The notes under the pieces were generated by a model. It had not been told where the DNA came from and searched no databases. It saw nothing but the letters and a program-made list of their open reading frames with translations. From the NCBI RefSeq assembly GCF_042678045.1, contig NZ_JBHUDI010000009.1, forward strand, positions 323,316-387,315: DNA of 64,000 bases. Reading direction: 5' to 3'. A program made the translations under genes and the position numbers. This document shows positions 61,382 to 64,000 of this stretch, one piece after another (position 1 is the stretch's first letter; each line of letters starts with the position of its first letter). This DNA comes from Natrinema amylolyticus_A (GTDB lineage: Archaea; Halobacteriota; Halobacteria; Halobacteriales; Natrialbaceae).

Positions 61382-62448
61382 CGGTCTACCCCGGTCTCTG
61401 TCCCGTCATCGTCGCTCGAGTCGTGTCCGCCGTCACCGATCGTTCCTGGTGTCGTGACATCGGCCGGCGGTGACTCGCTTCCGTGTTCCGAGTCGTCTCC
61501 GTTCCGATCGTCGGTCACTGCGAGGAACACGTCGTCGAGCGTCGGTGCTCGAACGTCGAACCCCAGTACGCCGACATCGGCGTCACGAAGGGCGACCAGC
61601 AAGTCGGTCCCACGCGTTCGCGCGTCGCGCGCCGTCACGGCCAGTCCCTCTTCTGTCGGCTCGATCGTCGCGCCCGGTTCGAACACTCCCTCCTCGCGGG
61701 CGATCGTGACAGCGCGGTCGCTCGCAGTGGGATCGGCCAGTTCGACGGCGAGAATCTCGCCGCCGACGCGTCGTTTCAGCGCCTCGGGTGTCCCCTCCGC
61801 AACGACCGAGCCGTTCTGAATGACCGACAGCCGATCACACAGCTGGTCGGCCTCCTCGAGATACTGGGTCGTCAGGAAGACGGTCGTCCCCTCGTCGTTG
61901 ATCCGTCGGAAGTACTCCCAGAGCCGGTTTCGTGCGGCCGGATCGAGCCCGGTCGTCGGTTCGTCGAGGAACACCAGCGGCGGCCGATGGACCAACGCGG
62001 TCGCCGCGTCCAGCCGCTTTTTCATCCCGCCGGAGAAGTCGTCGGCGACCTTATTCGCGACGTCGGTCAACTCGACGAGCTCGAGCAACTCGTCGATCCG
62101 ATCGGCCCGCTTCGCTCGCGGCACGCCGTATGCATCACACGAAAACCGGAGGTTTTCTCGAGCCGTCAACTCCGGGTCGATGCTCGTCTCCTGCGCCATG
62201 TACCCGACCGTTGCGCGCACGCTCCGGGGTTCTGCGATGGTGTCGAATCCGTTGACCGTCACCGAGCCATCGGTCGGCCGCAACAGCGTCACCAGCGTCT
62301 TGATCAGCGTCGTCTTCCCTGCGCCGTTCGGTCCAAGGAAGCCGAAAAACTCCCCCGTCTCCACGAGGAGATCGACACCGCGAACCGCTTCGGTTCCGTC
62401 CGCGTATGTCACCGCCACGTCGCGGGCCTCGATAGCGTAGTCGGTCAC
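61378..62448 (-). CDS. ABC exporter ATP-binding protein (DrrA type)
   Basis: A 356-aa ATPase. Walker A GPNGAGKT at 39-46; signature FSGGMKKRLDAA; Walker B LVFLDEPTTGLDP. A C-terminal extension (about 240-356) with an acidic, Asp/Gly-rich end. The GTG at 62448 lies about 27 bp below a TATA element (GGTATATCC, 62472-62478), supporting a leaderless start. ATG at 62496 is the alternative. Confidence 0.88.
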   Translation of the reverse strand: MTDYAIEARDVAVTYADGTEAVRGVDLLVETGEFFGFLGPNGAGKTTLIKTLVTLLRPTDGSVTVNGFDTIAEPRSVRATVGYMAQETSIDPELTARENLRFSCDAYGVPRAKRADRIDELLELVELTDVANKVADDFSGGMKKRLDAATALVHRPPLVFLDEPTTGLDPAARNRLWEYFRRINDEGTTVFLTTQYLEEADQLCDRLSVIQNGSVVAEGTPEALKRRVGGEILAVELADPTASDRAVTIAREEGVFEPGATIEPTEEGLAVTARDARTRGTDLLVALRDADVGVLGFDVRAPTLDDVFLAVTDDRNGDDSEHGSESPPADVTTPGTIGDGGHDSSDDDGTETGVDR

Positions 62449-62471
62449 AGTCGTTCTAGGACGACCACGGG

Positions 62472-62478
62472 GATATAC
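62472..62478 (-). promoter_or_regulatory. TATA box of the DrrAB-type operon
   Basis: GTATATC on the minus strand, centred about 27 bp before the GTG at 62448. Confidence 0.45.
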
Positions 62479-62514
62479 CTGTGAGTTCGAAATCACTTAT
62501 AGTGTCAGTCTTCG

Positions 62515-62670
62515 ATGGCTCAACACGTGGCTACGACTGAACGCTGGGAACACCGTGTGACGGACGCCGTTCGCGCCGTGCTCGACGGTTGCCGGCCGAC
62601 GTTCCGACAGTCACCCGCGACACCCGATCGGCCTGGATATCGTCGGTTATCTCCGTCACGGTGTACGTGA
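62515..62670 (+). other. short unsupported frame in the ABC-YdjM gap
   Basis: A 51-codon plus-strand frame beginning MAQHVATTERWEHRVTDAVR; the second half is Pro/Arg-rich without coding character. A TATA-like CTTATAG is 15-20 bp upstream, too close for a leaderless start. Coding status doubtful. The rest of the 357-bp gap holds nothing recognisable. Confidence 0.2.
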
Positions 62671-62805
62671 TCCGTAATCCGGTATTACCGCTCACAACAC
62701 GTCACCGACAGCGACGTGGACCACTGCGATCCAGGCGCACGCCCTGTCACTTCGAGGGCGAAAAAGCGCTGCATAACTATTCATCACCCACGACACCACC
62801 GTCCT

Positions 62806-63438
62806 ATGTGGCCGTGGGAACACGCGATCGTGGCCTATCTCGCCTACTCGCTATGCTGTCGCGTCGTCTTTCGTGACTCTCCGACCGGGCTCGAGGCGTT
62901 CGCAGTCGTGTTCGCCTCAGTCCTCCCGGATCTGATCGACAAGCCACTCGCCTGGGAACTGGGCGTATTCGACAGCGGCTACGCTATCGGTCACTCGATC
63001 TTTTTCGCGGTGCCACTGGCGATAGTTGTCGGCACGATCGCACACGCGGCCACGCGCCCACGCGCCGGACTCGCGTTCGGGCTCGGCTACCTGTCCCATC
63101 CGCTCGCGGACATCGTCGACTCCGTGTTCCGGCAAGGCGTCTTCCACGTCGAACTCATGCTCTGGCCGATCGCATCGGTCGAGGGCCGACCACCTGGGCC
63201 GGGCGTTATCGAGGGATTCCTCTACTTCTTCGGCCGCTACTGGAACGCTGTGCTCGCCGGCGACCTCTCGACGTATCTGTTGCTCCAGTTCGGACTCGCC
63301 GGCGTGGCACTGGTCGTGTGGCTCGCCGACGGCGCGCCGGTCCTCCGTGAGACACTCTCTGCTGGACTCCGCGTCGCTCGAGCGTTTCTCAGCCACGTCT
63401 CCGGCTCCTCGCGGTCGAATCAGCCCGGCCGCCGATAG
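62806..63438 (+). CDS. YdjM/metal-dependent membrane hydrolase family protein
   Basis: A 210-aa multi-pass membrane protein of the same family as the gene at 55.4 kb. It starts MWPWEHAIVAYLAYSL with the family His, then ASVLPDLIDKPLAWEL (Asp motif), GYAIGHSIFFAVPLA and GYLSHPLADIVDSVF. The start at 62806 places WPWEHA at the N-terminus as in homologues. The role is uncertain (possible membrane metal-dependent hydrolase). Confidence 0.8.
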   Translation: MWPWEHAIVAYLAYSLCCRVVFRDSPTGLEAFAVVFASVLPDLIDKPLAWELGVFDSGYAIGHSIFFAVPLAIVVGTIAHAATRPRAGLAFGLGYLSHPLADIVDSVFRQGVFHVELMLWPIASVEGRPPGPGVIEGFLYFFGRYWNAVLAGDLSTYLLLQFGLAGVALVVWLADGAPVLRETLSAGLRVARAFLSHVSGSSRSNQPGRR

Positions 63439-63532
63439 ATCTCGTTTACTGTCGTGGTTCGACTCGCACTGCTCGAGGCGTCACGTCTTGTGACTGTCCA
63501 ACGTCGTGCAGTGATCGCTCGAGACGACGGCC

Positions 63533-63541
63533 TTATATATA
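63533..63541 (+). promoter_or_regulatory. rRNA promoter P1
   Basis: TTATATATA after CGACGGCC; TGCGAACG at 63562-63569 marks the expected start site. Confidence 0.7.
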
Positions 63542-63728
63542 CACCCGGTACTCGATATGAATGCGAACGACGTGGCCCACGCCACGTTCCCTCCGGCCGG
63601 TTCCCGGCACGGAGGTAGGATTGCACCCCCACTCACGGGACGTCGCCGATTCACGTCGGTAGTTGTCCCCCTGTATTGGATCACCGGCTGTGCCGCGATC
63701 GGTTTCCGATCGTGACGATCCGGTGTCC

Positions 63729-63737
63729 TTATATATG
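63729..63737 (+). promoter_or_regulatory. rRNA promoter P2
   Basis: TTATATATG after CGGTGTCC; TGCGATCG at 63752-63759 lies near the expected start. Confidence 0.7.
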
Positions 63738-63810
63738 ACTGGGCGTTCAGTTGCGATCGCACACACCCGCGCCGGTCTGCGATTTCCGGCGTGGGGGCGA
63801 TCCGACGCCC

Positions 63811-63818
63811 TTATATGT
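63811..63818 (+). promoter_or_regulatory. rRNA promoter P3
   Basis: TTATATGT after CGACGCCC; AACGCGAAGAACG follows at 63838-63850. Confidence 0.65.
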
Positions 63819-63913
63819 CTCAGGGTGGTTGGGTGTAAACGCGAAGAACGCGTGATCGACGGGCCGTTCAACTCGGTCCGTCATCTCGTCTCGGACGGTT
63901 CGGGTCCGAAGGG

Positions 63914-63922
63914 GTTATGTAC
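63914..63922 (+). promoter_or_regulatory. rRNA promoter P4 (weaker)
   Basis: GGTTATGTA, closest to the leader, without the upstream CGACG motif. Confidence 0.4.
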
Positions 63923-64000
63923 CCCTGATGGCCTACGGATACGTCCGAAGGAAATGAGGATTCCACCCCTGCGGTCCGCCGTACAGATGGGATCTGATGT

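Larger units (their letters stand above)
63439..64000 (+). other. rRNA operon promoter region and 16S leader
   Basis: No gene. Four tandem TATA elements on the plus strand, each of the first three followed by TGCGAACG-like sequence near the expected start, precede a leader containing GTCCGAAGGAAATGAGGATT and CCCCTGCGGTCCGCCGTA (about 63943-63985). These segments match the conserved leader upstream of haloarchaeal 16S rRNA as I recall it. The 16S gene itself begins after the right edge. Confidence 0.78.

Overview
The window is a 64 kb piece of the main chromosome of a haloarchaeon, most likely a Natrialbales-type genus (Natrinema / Haloterrigena / Natronococcus relatives; this placement is inference). 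The DNA is GC-rich with GC-rich third positions. The predicted proteins are very acidic. Many families are haloarchaeal (HalX, HalOD1, DUF7344, DUF5805, DUF5816, TrmB, CetZ, dodecin, GatE, Orc1/Cdc6). Promoters are TATA boxes about 25-28 nt upstream of leaderless starts. Information-processing genes are archaeal: diphthamide synthesis, GatE, SRP19, Gar1, Orc1/Cdc6.

Layout. 0-7.5 kb: membrane protein fragment, HalX-type regulator with an altered receiver site, Dph2, a double DUF7344 protein, an UlaG-like hydrolase, a 673-aa acidic repeat/coiled-coil protein and a HisG-like protein. 7.5-13.4 kb: tyrosine recombinase plus DUF5805 partner, a 1.4 kb gene-poor stretch, two bPH-domain membrane proteins and a zinc-finger microprotein. 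13.6-25.6 kb: universal stress protein, fumarase, enoyl-CoA hydratase, BolA/NifU pair, two histidine kinases, CysS, presenilin-type protease, Gar1-SRP19 and GatE. 25.8-31.2 kb: DUF1254 protein, Lrp regulator divergent from a DMT exporter, lipoprotein and TrmJ. 31.4-33.4 kb: a replication origin (AT-rich unwinding region, four ORB-like elements) next to orc1/cdc6. 33.5-43 kb: degenerate AMP-binding protein, FolP, a structured leader RNA ahead of MptE, MBL hydrolase, CetZ, photolyase, HalOD1 protein, sugar isomerase and Hsp20-like protein. 43-50.7 kb: a complete sugar ABC transporter operon (binding protein, two permeases, ATPase) with a Gfo/Idh/MocA oxidoreductase and a TrmB regulator. 50.8-63.4 kb: MscS channel, two stress proteins, aminotransferase, membrane proteins, dodecin, IscA, HisD, ABC-2 exporter and YdjM proteins. 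63.5-64 kb: tandem promoters and the leader of an rRNA operon whose 16S gene lies beyond the right edge.

Functional themes. Carbohydrate import and oxidation (41.7-50.7 kb) forms one co-oriented, probably TrmB-controlled block. Fe-S handling appears twice (BolA-NifU and IscA). Folate/pterin synthesis (FolP, MptE) flanks the leader RNA. The origin and the rRNA operon lie about 32 kb apart.

The most unusual non-coding signals are: the origin with its CTAG-rich unwinding zone; the three-way-junction leader before MptE; a dispersed palindromic intergenic repeat of about 80 bp, often touching stop codons; and a second short intergenic motif found four or five times in one orientation. All family assignments come from reading the sequence; no database search was run.
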